From positions 186,001-250,000 of the forward strand of contig NZ_JAJPUI010000002.1 in NCBI RefSeq assembly GCF_021390935.1: DNA of 64,000 nucleotides, written 5' to 3'. Positions 1 to 11,194 of the stretch are shown here, in pieces; the stretch's first letter is position 1; each line of letters opens with the position of its first letter. Both the position numbers and the translations under genes were made by a program. A model generated the notes under the pieces. The model worked only from the letters and a program-made list of their open reading frames with translations, had not been told where the DNA came from and ran no database searches. Source of the stretch: Streptomyces sp. CC228A (GTDB lineage Bacteria > Actinomycetota > Actinomycetes > Streptomycetales > Streptomycetaceae).

Positions 1-785
<785 letters not shown>

Positions 786-789
<4 letters not shown>

Positions 790-1748
790 TCCTGGCCTCC
801 GAAGTGGTCCCAGCCGCCCTTGGTGTGCCAGGGGGCGCCGTCGACCGTGACCTGCGGCAGCGCGGAGGGGTTGAGGACCTCCCCGATCACCTTCCAGCGG
901 GCGGGGAGCTTCACGTCGGGCGGGAAGGTGGCGACGATGGCGTGGTCCTCGCCGCCGGTGAGCACCCACTGGAGCGGGTCCACCCCGACCGCCTGGCCGA
1001 TGTCGTTCATCTGGGTGGGCACGTCGATGGCGCCGGACCGCAGGTCGATACGGACCTTGCTGGCCTCGGCGATGTGCCCGAGGTCGGCGATGAGGCCGTC
1101 GCTGACGTCGCACATGGCGGTGGCGCCGAGCTCCGCCGCCGCGGGCCCCGCGTGGTACGGGGGTTCCGGCCTGCGGTGGGCCTCGACGAAGGCGCGCGGG
1201 GAACGGAAGCCGCGGGAGAGCACGGCGTATCCGGCGGCGGACCAGCCGAGCCAGCCGGTGTAGGCGACGACGTCGCCGGGCTGCGCGCCGCCGCGGGTGA
1301 CCGGCTCGTGGTTGCGCAGGTCCCCGAGGGCGGTGATGGAGACGGTGATGGTGTCGCCGCGGACGACGTCGCCGCCGACCACGGCCGCCCCGGCGACCTG
1401 GCACTCGTCGCGCAGGCCGTCCATCAGCTCGCTGGGCCAGGTGGCGGGGAGTTCCGCGGGCACCACCAGCCCGAGGAGGAGCGCGGTGGGCACCGCGCCC
1501 ATGGCGGCGATGTCCGCGAGGTTCTGGGCGGCGGCCTTGCGGCCGACGTCGTACGCGGTGGACCAGTCGCGCCGGAAGTGGCGGTTCTCCACGAGGATGT
1601 CCGTGCTGGCGACCACCCGCCGGTCGGGGGCGGCGACGACGGCCGCGTCGTCGCCGGGTCCGATGCGTACGGCCGGGGTGGTGGTGAGCCGGGACGTGAG
1701 CTCCCTGATCAGCCCGAACTCCCCGAGCTCGCCGACTGTGCCCTTCAC
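786..1748 (-). CDS. thiL: Thiamine-monophosphate kinase ThiL
   Basis: ATP-dependent phosphorylation of thiamine monophosphate to thiamine pyrophosphate, the last step of the pathway. The 320-residue protein begins [20 protein letters not shown] and has the N-terminal GPGDDAAVV metal/ATP-binding motif (about residues 31-39), a VGGDVVRGD segment in the middle and SDGL near residue 217, all typical of the PurM-like ThiL fold. Length matches the family. Its stop overlaps the start of thiD. No second start is needed; the ATG is followed immediately by conserved ThiL sequence. Confidence 0.95.
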
Positions 1749-2021
1749 CGAGGTTCACCTCTCCATGTCGTCGTGGGCTCACCGTACGACCGGTGTGACC
1801 GGTCTGGTCCCGGTGCGGTTGCGGTCGCGAGCCGTCACTGCTGTAGGTACGGTCGAGTAGACGGGCCGAGCCGTCAACTTCTGTCTGCCGTGCGCCCACC
1901 ACGGGCGCGCCACCGACCCCGCGGGTCTCCCCGCCGCGCGCGGCGACGCGGTACCGTGGCGTCCCTTTCTTCCCTGGGTCCTTCCGCCCAGGATGATCCT
2001 CGCGGCCGCCCTGGAGGTTTC

Positions 2022-2255
2022 GTGGTACAGGCGTACATCCTGATTCAGACCGAGGTGGGCAAGGCCTCACTGGTCGCCGAGACCATCGCGAAGATTCCCG
2101 GCGTGCTCCAAGCCGAGGACGTGACGGGTCCCTACGACGTGATCGTGCGCGCCCAGGCGGACACGGTCGACGCGCTGGGGCGGATGGTGGTCGCCAAGGT
2201 GCAGCAGGTGGAAGGCATCACGCGCACGCTGACCTGCCCGGTCGTCCACCTGTAG
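2022..2255 (+). CDS. Small Lrp/AsnC ligand-binding (RAM) domain protein
   Basis: A 77-residue stand-alone effector-binding domain, beginning [15 protein letters not shown] and containing [19 protein letters not shown], which is the alpha-beta RAM/Lrp C-terminal fold without a DNA-binding helix-turn-helix. The GTG start at 2022 is chosen because CTGGAGG lies 5 bases upstream and the conserved domain starts at once. Proteins of this type bind amino acids or oligomerise with full-length Lrp regulators in other bacteria; the ligand here is unknown. It stands alone between divergent thiL and convergent ddl, followed by a strong hairpin. Confidence 0.85.
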   Translation: MVQAYILIQTEVGKASLVAETIAKIPGVLQAEDVTGPYDVIVRAQADTVDALGRMVVAKVQQVEGITRTLTCPVVHL

Positions 2256-2256
2256 C

Positions 2257-2320
2257 CCCGCCGGGCCTGTGCGGCGAAGCGCCCCCGCGGCGGGGCGCCT
2301 CCCCGCAGAGGCCCGGCGGG
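2257..2320. terminator. Nested hairpin between convergent RAM-domain gene and ddl
   Basis: CCCGCCGGGCCT at 2257-2268 pairs perfectly with AGGCCCGGCGGG at 2309-2320, enclosing a second hairpin GCGCCCC/GGGGCGC at 2279-2298. It starts directly after the stop codon at 2255. There is no T run, as is common for streptomycete terminators. Confidence 0.6.
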
Positions 2321-2562
2321 AGCCGCTCCGCGTCCCGCCCGTCCGGCCCGGCTGCGCGCGCCGATGGCCGCCGCACAGGTGCCGGGCCCTCTTGGGCGTG
2401 TCGGGTGCGGCGGCGTCCGCCCGGAGCCGTACGGGCTGCGCGGGGAGGCCCTGCCCGTGCTCCGGCGTGTCCGCGGGGGTACGGGGACGCCCGTACGGCA
2501 GGCGCGGCGGCGGGACCGCAGGCGTTGCGGCCGCGGCGCGCCGCCCGTGCGTGCGGCTGTGT

Positions 2563-2579
2563 CCCCCCCCCCCCCCCCC
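2563..2579. repeat. C17 homopolymer tract
   Basis: Seventeen consecutive C residues in the otherwise gene-free stretch 2321-2669. No other homopolymer in the window approaches this length. It may be real and length-variable, or an assembly artefact. I see nothing else supportable in 2321-2669. Confidence 0.9.
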
Positions 2580-2669
2580 GGGCCCGGCCGCGGCCGCCCG
2601 GCCGGGGCGCCGGTCCGTGCCGCACGCGGGCGGCACGGCAGACGCCTTCGGCGGTGGCGCGGCCGGTGG

Positions 2670-3818
<1,149 letters not shown>

Positions 3819-3865
3819 ATCGCGATGAGCGTACCCGCTCGTACGTCGCGCGTCAGCGTCCGGCG

Positions 3866-4894
3866 TCAGCGCCGCTCCGGCTTGGCGCTGCGCGACATCA
3901 GCTCCTTGAGGGCCACCATCGGGGGCTTCCCCTCGTGGACGATGCCGACGACCGTCTCGGTGATCGGCATGTCGACGCCGTGCCGGTGCGCGAGGTCGAG
4001 GACGGACTGGCAGGACTTGACGCCCTCGGCGGTCTGCCGGGTGACCGCGATGGTCTCCTGGAGGGTCATGCCCTTGCCGAGGTTGAAACCGAAGGTGTGG
4101 TTCCGGGACAGCGGCGAGGAGCAGGTGGCCACCAGGTCCCCGAGGCCGGCGAGGCCGGAGAAGGTGAGCGGGTCGGCGCCCATGGCGAGCCCGAGGCGGG
4201 TCGTCTCGGCGAGGCCGCGGGTGATGAGCGAGCCCTTGGCGTTGTCGCCGAGGCCCATGCCGTCCGCGATGCCGACGGCGAGGCCGATGACGTTCTTGAC
4301 GGCGCCGCCCAGTTCGCAGCCGACGACGTCGGTGTTGGTGTACGGGCGGAAGTAGGGGGTGTGGCAGGCCGCCTGGAGCCGTCGGGCGGCGCTCTCGTCG
4401 GGGCAGGCGACCACGGAGGCGGCCGGCATGCGGGCGACGATCTCCTTGGCCAGGTTGGGCCCGGTGACGACGGCGACGCGCTCCGCGGGGACGTCCGCGA
4501 CCTCCTGGACGACCTCGCTCATCCGCTTGCAGGTGCCCAGTTCGATGCCCTTCATCAGGGACACCAGCAGGGTGCCGGGGGCGAGCTTGGGCGCCCACGC
4601 GGAGAGGTTCTCGCGGAGGGTCTGGGACGGGATCGACAGGACCGTGAAGTCTGCGCCCTCCGCGGCCTCCGCGGGATCCGAGGTGGCCCGCATGCCGGCG
4701 GGGAGTTCGACGCCCGGGAAGTACTCCGGGTTGGTCCGGGTGGTGTTGACCGCGTCGGCGACCTCGGGGCGGCGGGCCCACAGGGTCACCTCGCAGCCGG
4801 CGTCGGCCAGCACCATGCCGAAGGCCGTGCCCCATGAGCCGGTCCCGTAGACGGCTGCCTTGAGGGGGCGTGCGGGGTCTGCGGGGTGTGTCAC
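3866..4894 (-). CDS. gpsA: NAD(P)-dependent glycerol-3-phosphate dehydrogenase
   Basis: Reduces dihydroxyacetone phosphate to sn-glycerol-3-phosphate for phospholipid synthesis. The 342-residue protein carries the Rossmann GTGSWGTAFGM loop at about residues 16-26, the LVSLMKGIE motif and the KNVIGLAVGIADGMGLGDNA region holding the catalytic lysine. GTG start overlaps the stop of the upstream acyltransferase gene (GTGA), so the acceptor substrate and the acyltransferase that uses it are translated together. Length and motifs are fully typical. Confidence 0.95.
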   Translation of the reverse strand: MTHPADPARPLKAAVYGTGSWGTAFGMVLADAGCEVTLWARRPEVADAVNTTRTNPEYFPGVELPAGMRATSDPAEAAEGADFTVLSIPSQTLRENLSAWAPKLAPGTLLVSLMKGIELGTCKRMSEVVQEVADVPAERVAVVTGPNLAKEIVARMPAASVVACPDESAARRLQAACHTPYFRPYTNTDVVGCELGGAVKNVIGLAVGIADGMGLGDNAKGSLITRGLAETTRLGLAMGADPLTFSGLAGLGDLVATCSSPLSRNHTFGFNLGKGMTLQETIAVTRQTAEGVKSCQSVLDLAHRHGVDMPITETVVGIVHEGKPPMVALKELMSRSAKPERR

Positions 4895-5643
4895 TTGGCT
4901 TCCTCCCCTGCCGCCTTGCGGCTCTGTAGCTGGCGGGCCCTGCGGGGATCGTACGGCTCGGCGGGTGCCTTCTCGCCCCGGATGTCCTCAAGGAGGCGGG
5001 TGATGGCGGCCATGATCTCCTCGGTGGCCTCGCGGAGCACCTCGGCGGTGGGCTCCTGGCCGTGGAACCGGGAGAGGTCGACGGGCGGCCCCGCCACCAC
5101 GGTGAGGGTCTTGCGGGGGAAGAGCCGGAGCTTGTCCCGCTTGGCGTAGGGCGGCATCGCCAGGTTGGCGCCCCACTGGGCGACGGGGATCACCGGGACC
5201 TTCGTGAGCAGGGCGACGCGGGCGGCGCCGGTCTTGCCGGCCATGGGCCACATGTCCGGGTCGCGGGTGAGGGTGCCCTCGGGGTAGAAGGCGACGCACT
5301 CGCCCCGCTCGATGGCGGCGACGGCGGCGCGGAAGGCGTCGAGGGCGTTGGCGGTCTCGCGGTAGACCGGGATCTGGCCGGTGCCGCGCAGCATCATCCC
5401 GACGAACGAGCCCTTGAACAGGCCGGCCTTCGCGAGGAAGCGGGGTACGCGTCCGGTGTTGTACTGGAAGTGCGCGTAGGACAGCGGGTCCAGGTACGAG
5501 TTGTGGTTCACGGCGGTGATGAAGCCGCCGTCGGCCGGAATGTGCTCCGTTCCGCGCCAGTCCCGCTTGAACAACACCACCAGCGGCGGTTTGGCGATGA
5601 CCGCCGCCAGGCGGTACCAGAAGCCGATTCTGCGGCGGGACAC
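4891..5643 (-). CDS. 1-acyl-sn-glycerol-3-phosphate acyltransferase family protein (PlsC-like)
   Basis: Membrane-associated acyltransferase of phospholipid synthesis. The protein (250 residues from GTG 5643) has the NHNSYLDPL motif, the catalytic HX4D-type block (H in VNHNSYLD), and FYPEGTLTRDP, the EGT block that binds the glycerol phosphate. The start at 5643 is preferred over the longer open frame because AGGAAGG sits just upstream and the extra 24 residues are not family-like. It precedes gpsA with a 4-base overlap, so acceptor and acylation are co-produced. Confidence 0.88.
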   Translation of the reverse strand: MSRRRIGFWYRLAAVIAKPPLVVLFKRDWRGTEHIPADGGFITAVNHNSYLDPLSYAHFQYNTGRVPRFLAKAGLFKGSFVGMMLRGTGQIPVYRETANALDAFRAAVAAIERGECVAFYPEGTLTRDPDMWPMAGKTGAARVALLTKVPVIPVAQWGANLAMPPYAKRDKLRLFPRKTLTVVAGPPVDLSRFHGQEPTAEVLREATEEIMAAITRLLEDIRGEKAPAEPYDPRRARQLQSRKAAGEEAK

Positions 5644-5851
5644 GCGGACACCTTCCTGTGGGACTGCTGGTGGTACTCGCCAGTACCCGTCGGTACTGGT
5701 CGTGCCGGGGGTCAAGTGTCACCCCATGCCCCTGGTCTGTCGAGAACACCGTACGCCCCGCCTCCGGCGGCGGTGTTCCGGGTGGTGGGGGGCCGTGTCG
5801 CGGGCCCCGGCGGGAGGTGCGGCGGCCGGTGCGCGGCGGGGGCGGGCGACA

Positions 5852-6898
5852 ATGGCCTGGATGGACACGGGGACGGAGACGGGGACGGCGGCGCAGGCAG
5901 GGCCCGGGATCTGGTCGCTGGTGGTGCCGTTGAAGCCGCTGGGCGCGGCGAAGACCCGGCTGGCGGGGGCGTTCGGGCCCGCGCAGCGCCGGCGGCTGGC
6001 GCTGGCCTTCGCGCTGGACACCGTGGCGGCGGCGCTGACCTGCGGCGCGGTACGGGATGTGGTGGTCGTCACCGACGACGGGGAGGCCGCCGCCGAGATG
6101 TCCGGGCTGGGGGCCCGGGTGGTGCGGGACCGGCCCGCCGCGGGGCTCAACGCGGCGCTCGCGTACGGGGCGGCCGCGGTGCGGGCGGGGCGGCCCGGGG
6201 CCGCGGTGGCGAGCCTGAACGCGGACCTGCCCGCGCTGCGCCCGGCCGAGCTGGGACGGGTCCTGGCGGCGGCGCGGTGTTTTCCGCGGGCCTTTCTCGC
6301 GGACGCCGCCGATATCGGCACGACGTTTCTGTCGGCGGCCCCCGGAATTGAATTGCGGCCCGCTTTCGGCGGCGCGTCGCGGGCGCGGCATTTGTCGTCG
6401 GGGGCGGCGGAAATCGAACTGGGCGGCGTGGCGTCGGTGCGGCGGGACGTGGACACGGCCGCTGACCTGCGGGCGGCGCTGACGCTGGGGGTGGGCCCCC
6501 GCACGGCCGCGCTGCACCGCGCGGGGCTGCCGGGCGGCGGGGTCGGGGGCCGCGGATCCCGCCCCCGGCACGGAACGCGCCGCGGGCGAACCGCCGCCCG
6601 GGGGGCGCGCGGGGTACGGGACGGAGGGCGGGGCCGCGGCCGGTCCCGGCGGGGAGCAGGCGGCCGGGCTGCCCGGGGCGGGCGGTCAGGCGGGCGGGTA
6701 GGCTGCGGCCCATGCAGGCGACCGCGTACACGTACGACCCTGAGACCCGCAGCGGGAGCGTGCTCCTCGACGACGGCACGCCGGTGGAGTTCGGCGCGGA
6801 GGCGTTCGACGCGGGCGGCCTGCTGCTGCTGCGCCCGGGTCAGCGGGTGCGGATCGAGACGGAGGGCGACGGCGCGGGGCTGCGGATCACCCTGGTGA
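5852..6898 (+). CDS. cofC: 2-phospho-L-lactate/phosphoenolpyruvate guanylyltransferase CofC, with suspected C-terminal frameshift
   Basis: Makes the GDP-activated intermediate of coenzyme F420 synthesis. Family signatures are WSLVVPLKPLGAAKTRL near the N-terminus, VVVVTDDGEAA, ASLNADLPALRP and the C-terminal VASVRRDVDTAADLRAAL, all within the first 215 residues. After about 6,535 the literal frame becomes arginine-rich and runs over the next gene, whereas the neighbouring frame shows GC-saturated third positions and stops at 6699-6701. I infer a one-base shift in the G-rich run around 6,530-6,545, so the true end is probably 6701. ATG 5852 and ATG 5861 are both possible starts. Confidence 0.75.
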   Translation: MAWMDTGTETGTAAQAGPGIWSLVVPLKPLGAAKTRLAGAFGPAQRRRLALAFALDTVAAALTCGAVRDVVVVTDDGEAAAEMSGLGARVVRDRPAAGLNAALAYGAAAVRAGRPGAAVASLNADLPALRPAELGRVLAAARCFPRAFLADAADIGTTFLSAAPGIELRPAFGGASRARHLSSGAAEIELGGVASVRRDVDTAADLRAALTLGVGPRTAALHRAGLPGGGVGGRGSRPRHGTRRGRTAARGARGVRDGGRGRGRSRRGAGGRAARGGRSGGRVGCGPCRRPRTRTTLRPAAGACSSTTARRWSSARRRSTRAACCCCARVSGCGSRRRATARGCGSPW

Positions 6899-6915
6899 CC
6901 CTGCAGACGTTCTGA
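6712..6915 (+). CDS. Small cold-shock-domain-like protein (67 residues)
   Basis: Begins MQATAYTYDPETRSGSVLLD and ends LRITLVTLQTF. The pattern of short beta strands, a glycine after the first strand, and PGQRVRIETEG resemble an OB-fold cold-shock-like domain, though RNP1/RNP2 aromatic motifs of true CspA are not evident. Function is unknown. It follows cofC by about 10 bases if cofC ends at 6701, which suggests one transcript. Codon use fits a real gene. Confidence 0.65.
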   Translation: MQATAYTYDPETRSGSVLLDDGTPVEFGAEAFDAGGLLLLRPGQRVRIETEGDGAGLRITLVTLQTF

Positions 6916-6939
6916 ACTCCCGTACCCGTACGGAACTCC

Positions 6940-7345
6940 GGCCCCGGATGAGCCGCCCGTCCCCCTGGGGGCGCCGGCTTCGGGCGGACCACCCGGCACC
7001 GGGGGCAACTCCGGCCGCGGAGGGCCCTCCCGCCCCCATGGCGAACACCGGTCCTGCGAAGAGGCCCGGTCTGAGGGGGAATCCGGGTTTCGGACGGTCT
7101 ACCCGGCCTCGCAGGGGCCCTCCGCACAGCACCCGGGCCGCATAGGGACTCCGGCCTCGGACGGACCACCCAACCCCCGTGGGGCCCCGGCCCCGGATGA
7201 GCCGCCCGTCCCCCTGGGGGCGCCGGCCCCGGAGGCCCGGCCTCGGATGGAAGCCCGGCCCCGCAGGGATGCGCACGCCCGCACAGAAACCGGCCCGCAG
7301 GGAACCCCGGCCCGCACGGAACCCCGGCCCGCGGGGAACTCGGTC
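6940..7345. repeat. Degenerate repeat tract between the small OB-like gene and hupS
   Basis: A 39-bp unit is repeated exactly at 6940-6978 and 7189-7227; both contain the inverted run CCCCCTGGGGG. Around it are many imperfect copies of GGAACCCCGGCCCGCAC-like units, densest at 7300-7345. Open frames here on both strands are products of the repeats, not genes. No gene is supported between 6916 and 7556. Confidence 0.7.
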
Positions 7346-7556
7346 GCGCACGGCGTTCCAGCCCGGTACGGAACCTCCGTCCCGCACGGCACTCCGGGGA
7401 GTTACGGCGCACCGCTCCCCTCTGGGGACCTCCCGAGCCCGCAGGAAGCGCCGGTCCGGTGCGGACGCACCGCGGGCCGGGCTCCCCCCAGGAGAGTCCG
7501 GCCCCGCGTGTGAGTGGCTCCGTGCGGCCGCGCCGCTTACCTGGTCGGCCTCGGCG

Positions 7557-8192
7557 CTACTTCTTCCTCGCGGTGGTCTTCTTGGCGGCGGTGGTCTTGC
7601 GCGCCGTGGTCTTCTTCGCGGGCGCCTTCTTGGCGGTGGCCTTCTTGGCCGGGGCGGTCTTCTTCGCCGCGGCCTTCTTCGTGGCGGCGGCGGTGGTCTT
7701 CTTCGCCGGAGCGGCCTTCTTGGCGGTGGTGGTCTTCTTGGCCGCGGCGGTGGTCTTCTTCGCCGTGGTCTTCTTGGCGGGCGTCGCCTTCTTCGCGGCG
7801 GCCTTCTTCGTCACGGCCTTCTTGGCCGCGGCCTTCTTCGCGGCGGTCCCGGTGGCGCCGGTCAGGCTGCCCTTGGGGGCCTTCTTGACGGAGACCTCGC
7901 CCGCCTTGGGCAGCTTCTTGCTGCCGCTGACCAGGTCCTTGAAGCCCTGGCCTGCGCGGAAGCGCGGAACGGAGGTCTTCTTGACCCTGACGCGCTCGCC
8001 GGTCTGGGGGTTGCGGGCGTAGCGGGCCGGACGCTCGACCTTCTCGAACGAGCCGAAGCCGGTGACCGAGACCCGGTCGCCCGAGACGACCGCGCGGACG
8101 ATGGCGTCCAGCACCGCGTCCACGGCGTCGGCGGCCTGCTGGCGGCCGCCCATCTTGTCGGCAATCGCTTCTACGAGCTGCGCCTTGTTCAC
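7557..8192 (-). CDS. hupS: HU-family nucleoid protein with lysine-rich tail (HupS type)
   Basis: DNA-bending nucleoid protein. Residues 1-92 form a canonical HU domain (MNKAQLVEAIADKMGG, TGFGSFEKVERPARYARNPQTGE, the beta-arm). From about residue 105 it has a histone-H1-like tail built of KKAAAKK, KKTTAKK and similar units, about 105 residues long. This two-part arrangement is the sporulation-associated HupS of Streptomyces, involved in compaction of spore chromosomes. The ATG start is preceded by GGGGAAGACGTG. The repetitive tail is prone to length variation between strains. Confidence 0.95.
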   Translation of the reverse strand: MNKAQLVEAIADKMGGRQQAADAVDAVLDAIVRAVVSGDRVSVTGFGSFEKVERPARYARNPQTGERVRVKKTSVPRFRAGQGFKDLVSGSKKLPKAGEVSVKKAPKGSLTGATGTAAKKAAAKKAVTKKAAAKKATPAKKTTAKKTTAAAKKTTTAKKAAPAKKTTAAATKKAAAKKTAPAKKATAKKAPAKKTTARKTTAAKKTTARKK

Positions 8193-8333
8193 GTCTTCCC
8201 CTTCGGAGACATTGCCGGAACGAAAGTGTTCAAGCGTTTTCGCACGTTAGGCAGATATATACCGCAAATCAAACACGAAACGGGCTAATCACCCTTGTGC
8301 CGCAACGAAGTACGCTGCCGGGCACTTCGGATG

Positions 8334-8561
8334 TCAGTCCCCTTCAGGGAATCGGCCCTCGTCGAGGTCCTTCAACAACCGGTCGAGACGCTGTGCCGCG
8401 TCCGCGAGATCGTGCTTCGCCGCTGCCGTGACGACCAGCAGCTTCCGGGACAGCGCCATCCTTACGCCCTCCGGGACTTGCAGTGCGCGCACTCGGGCGT
8501 GCGCTTCTTTCAGCCGGGCCGCGACGGCCTCGTAGAGTTCGAGTTGGCTGTCGCGTTCCAT
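8334..8561 (-). CDS. Conserved small protein, unknown function (75 residues)
   Basis: Begins MERDSQLELYEAVAARLKEA and is predicted almost wholly helical, with heptad-like leucine spacing (RVRALQVPEGVRMALSRKLL, AAQRLDRLLKDLDEG). The ATG at 8561 is chosen because the 39 residues ahead of it in the open frame are proline and arginine rich with poor codon use. I do not recognise the family. It lies alone between divergent hupS and leuD; the AT-richer stretch 8193-8300 is likely to hold the hupS promoter. Confidence 0.65.
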   Translation of the reverse strand: MERDSQLELYEAVAARLKEAHARVRALQVPEGVRMALSRKLLVVTAAAKHDLADAAQRLDRLLKDLDEGRFPEGD

Positions 8562-8893
8562 GCGCCGATTGTGCCATCTGGGGCGAGTTGTCGCCTCCGT
8601 AGGGGGTAACTGGCCTCTGCCCGGGGCGGTGGCGCCCCTGGGGGGAGGCTCCCGTTCCGGTAGGGCTCGGATGCCCAACTAGCTGCGGCGCAAACCGGAT
8701 TGCCCCCTTCGGGGGACGCCGGGGCGGGGGTGCGACGGGCGCGGCGGCCGGTGTCCGGTGCCGTCAGCCGGATGGCCGCGCGGGGCCGCTCCGTACGATG
8801 GATCGACCGTACTGAGGGGCGGTTTCTCGCCAGAACGGGGGCCGCGCCCCGGGTAGCCCCCGTGGGCTTCGTCCGGGGTGGGGCGGGCATGGC

Positions 8894-8927
8894 GACGCCC
8901 CCGGCCGGAAGGTCGGCCGGGGGCGTC
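8894..8927 (-). terminator. Terminator after leuD
   Basis: GACGCCCCCGGCC (8894-8906) and GGCCGGGGGCGTC (8915-8927) form a perfect 13-bp stem with an 8-base loop, 36 bases beyond the leuD stop. Confidence 0.75.
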
Positions 8928-8962
8928 GGGGGTCGTTCTCGCGGCCCGGAGGGGGGGAGGGG

Positions 8963-9556
8963 TCAGACGGGGAGGGTCCGCGGCTTGTAGGAGGGCCGCT
9001 CGGCCTCGTACGCGGCGATGTCCGCCTCGTTCTGCAGGGTGATGCTGATGTCGTCCAGGCCGTTCAGCAGTCGCCAGCGGGCGTTCTCGTCGAGTTCGAA
9101 GTCGGCGGTGATGCCCGCGGCGCGGACCTGGCGGCTCTCCAGGTCGACGGTGATCTCGGCGGTGGGGTCGGCTTCGACGAGCTCCCACAGGGCGTCCACG
9201 GTCTTCTGGTCCAGGACCACTGTGAGCAGGCCGTTCTTCAGCGAGTTGCCGCGGAAGATGTCGGCGAAGCGGGAGGACACGACGGCTTTGAAGCCGTAGT
9301 TCTGGAGGGCCCAGACGGCGTGCTCGCGGGAGGAGCCGGTGCCGAAGTCGGGGCCGGCGACCAGGACCGTGGCGCCCTGCCGCTCGGGCCGGTTGAGGAC
9401 GAACTCGGGGTCTTTGCGCCAGGCCTCGAACAGCCCGTCCTCGAACCCGTCCCGGGTGACCTTCTTGAGCCAGTGGGCGGGGATGATCTGGTCGGTGTCG
9501 ACGTTGCTGCGGCGCAGCGGGACGGCCCGGCCGGTGTGCGTGGTGAAGGCTTCCAT
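8963..9556 (-). CDS. leuD: 3-isopropylmalate dehydratase small subunit
   Basis: Swivel-domain subunit of isopropylmalate isomerase, leucine pathway. The 197-residue protein shows [33 protein letters not shown] and [17 protein letters not shown], the substrate-binding loop of the family. It starts 6 bases after leuC stops and must form a heterodimer with LeuC. Length is typical. Followed by a strong hairpin. Confidence 0.96.
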   Translation of the reverse strand: MEAFTTHTGRAVPLRRSNVDTDQIIPAHWLKKVTRDGFEDGLFEAWRKDPEFVLNRPERQGATVLVAGPDFGTGSSREHAVWALQNYGFKAVVSSRFADIFRGNSLKNGLLTVVLDQKTVDALWELVEADPTAEITVDLESRQVRAAGITADFELDENARWRLLNGLDDISITLQNEADIAAYEAERPSYKPRTLPV

Positions 9557-9562
9557 GGTTCC

Positions 9563-10993
9563 TCAGACCCCCGCGGGAGTGGTGGCGTCGGCGTCGGACA
9601 GGTCGGCCGGGGAGGCCAGGTGGCCCAGGACCGCGGTGGCGGCGGCGACCTGCGGCGACACGAGGTGGGTGCGGCCGCCCTTGCCCTGGCGGCCTTCGAA
9701 GTTGCGGTTGGAGGTGGACGCGGAGCGCTCACCGGGGGCCAGTTGGTCGGGGTTCATGCCCAGGCACATGGAGCAGCCGGCGTGCCGCCATTCGGCTCCG
9801 GCCTCCTTGAAGACCTTGTCCAGGCCCTCGTCGACGGCCTGGAGACCGACGCGGGCGGAGCCGGGGACGACCAGCATGCGCAGGCCGTCGGCGATCCTCC
9901 GGCCGCGCAGGATGTCGGCGGCGGCCCGCAGGTCCTCGATGCGGCCGTTCGTGCAGGAGCCGACGAAGACGGTGTCCACCTTGATGTCGCGCAGCGGCTG
10001 CCCGGCCGTGAGTCCCATGTACTCCAGGGCCTTCTCGGCGGCCAGGCGCTCCGAGGCGTCCTCGTACGAGGCGGGATCGGGGACGTGCGCCGAAAGGGGC
10101 GCGCCCTGGCCGGGGTTGGTGCCCCAGGTGACGAACGGGGACAGCTCGGCGGCGTCGATGACCACCTCGGCGTCGAAGACGGCGTCCTCGTCGGTCCGCA
10201 GGGTCTTCCAGTACGCCACGGCGGCGTCCCAGTCCTCGCCCTCGGGGGCGTGGGCGCGGCCCTTGAGGTAGGCGAAGGTGGTCTCGTCGGGCGCGATCAT
10301 GCCCGCGCGGGCGCCGGCCTCGATGGACATGTTGCAGATGGTCATGCGGGCTTCCATCGAGAGCTTCTCGATGGCGGGGCCGCGGTACTCCAGGACGTAC
10401 CCCTGACCGCCGCCGGTGCCGATCCTGGCGATGATCGCCAGGATCAGGTCCTTGGCGGTGACCCCCTCGGGCAGCTCGCCGTCGACCGTGATCGCCATGG
10501 TCCTGGGGCGGGCCATGGGCAGCGTCTGGGTGGCCAGGACGTGCTCGACCTGCGAGGTGCCGATGCCGAAGGCGAGCGCGCCGAAGGCACCGTGGGTGGA
10601 GGTGTGGGAGTCGCCGCAGACCACGGTCGTGCCGGGCTGGGTCAGACCGAGCTGGGGGCCCACGACGTGGACGACGCCCTGCTCGACGTCGCCCAGCGGG
10701 TGCAGGCGGACGCCGAACTCGGCGCAGTTCTTGCGCAGGGTCTCCAGCTGGGCGCGGGAGACCGGGTCGGCGATCGGCTTGTCGATGTCGAGGGTGGGGG
10801 TGTTGTGGTCCTCGGTGGCGATGGTCAGGTCGAGCCTGCGGACCTGCCGTCCGCTCTTGCGGAGGCCGTCGAAGGCCTGGGGGCTGGTGACCTCGTGCAG
10901 CAGGTGCAGATCGATGTAGAGGAGGTCGGGCTCGCCCTCGGCGCGCCGGACGACATGGTCGTCCCAGACCTTCTCCGCGAGTGTCCTACCCAT
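9563..10993 (-). CDS. leuC: 3-isopropylmalate dehydratase large subunit
   Basis: Aconitase-family [4Fe-4S] subunit that isomerises 2- to 3-isopropylmalate. From ATG 10993 the protein has 476 residues, begins [15 protein letters not shown], has [19 protein letters not shown], and the three cluster cysteines in VGSCTNGR and [23 protein letters not shown] precedes the ATG. The much longer open frame upstream is the antisense of ndgR and was discarded. Divergent ndgR and the palindromic elements between them point to NdgR control. Confidence 0.96.
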   Translation of the reverse strand: MGRTLAEKVWDDHVVRRAEGEPDLLYIDLHLLHEVTSPQAFDGLRKSGRQVRRLDLTIATEDHNTPTLDIDKPIADPVSRAQLETLRKNCAEFGVRLHPLGDVEQGVVHVVGPQLGLTQPGTTVVCGDSHTSTHGAFGALAFGIGTSQVEHVLATQTLPMARPRTMAITVDGELPEGVTAKDLILAIIARIGTGGGQGYVLEYRGPAIEKLSMEARMTICNMSIEAGARAGMIAPDETTFAYLKGRAHAPEGEDWDAAVAYWKTLRTDEDAVFDAEVVIDAAELSPFVTWGTNPGQGAPLSAHVPDPASYEDASERLAAEKALEYMGLTAGQPLRDIKVDTVFVGSCTNGRIEDLRAAADILRGRRIADGLRMLVVPGSARVGLQAVDEGLDKVFKEAGAEWRHAGCSMCLGMNPDQLAPGERSASTSNRNFEGRQGKGGRTHLVSPQVAAATAVLGHLASPADLSDADATTPAGV

Positions 10994-11054
10994 CGCTTTC
11001 CCTCCGGCCGGCGTGGTGTGCCGGCGATCTAGAGATACGTGCGCCCACGCCCTG

Positions 11055-11180
11055 GTCTCATAGGTGAAGCCACGTGATCCCACGTGCTGGACGCCGGCAG
11101 CGGACCCGTTGATCCCGGGGCCGCCCCTCCAGGTTGGCAAGTTCCCGGGAAAATTGAACTTGCGTTTCACAGAGTGAGAC
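11055..11180. promoter_or_regulatory. leuC-ndgR divergent control region with candidate NdgR sites
   Basis: GTTTCAC-AGA-GTGAGAC at 11164-11180 is a 7-bp inverted repeat with one mismatch, ending 14 bases before the ndgR ATG. A related element reading GTCTCA-TAG-GTGAAGC lies at 11055-11070 on the leuC side. Two CACGTG palindromes sit 10 bases apart at 11071-11076 and 11081-11086. NdgR homologues are known to bind this intergenic region in Streptomyces; which of these elements is bound is inference. Confidence 0.5.
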
Positions 11181-11194
11181 GTGAGTATCGTTGC

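Noticed and set aside
804..2255. Long plus-strand open frame opposite thiL joined to the RAM-domain gene
   Set aside because: Its first 400 codons are the antisense of thiL, Gly/Asp-rich with codon bias of the minus-strand gene; only the last 77 codons are a real protein.
7557..7860. Lys/Ala repeats at the 3' end of hupS as an independent low-complexity repeat element
   Set aside because: The repeats are in frame and are the known lysine-rich tail of HupS proteins.
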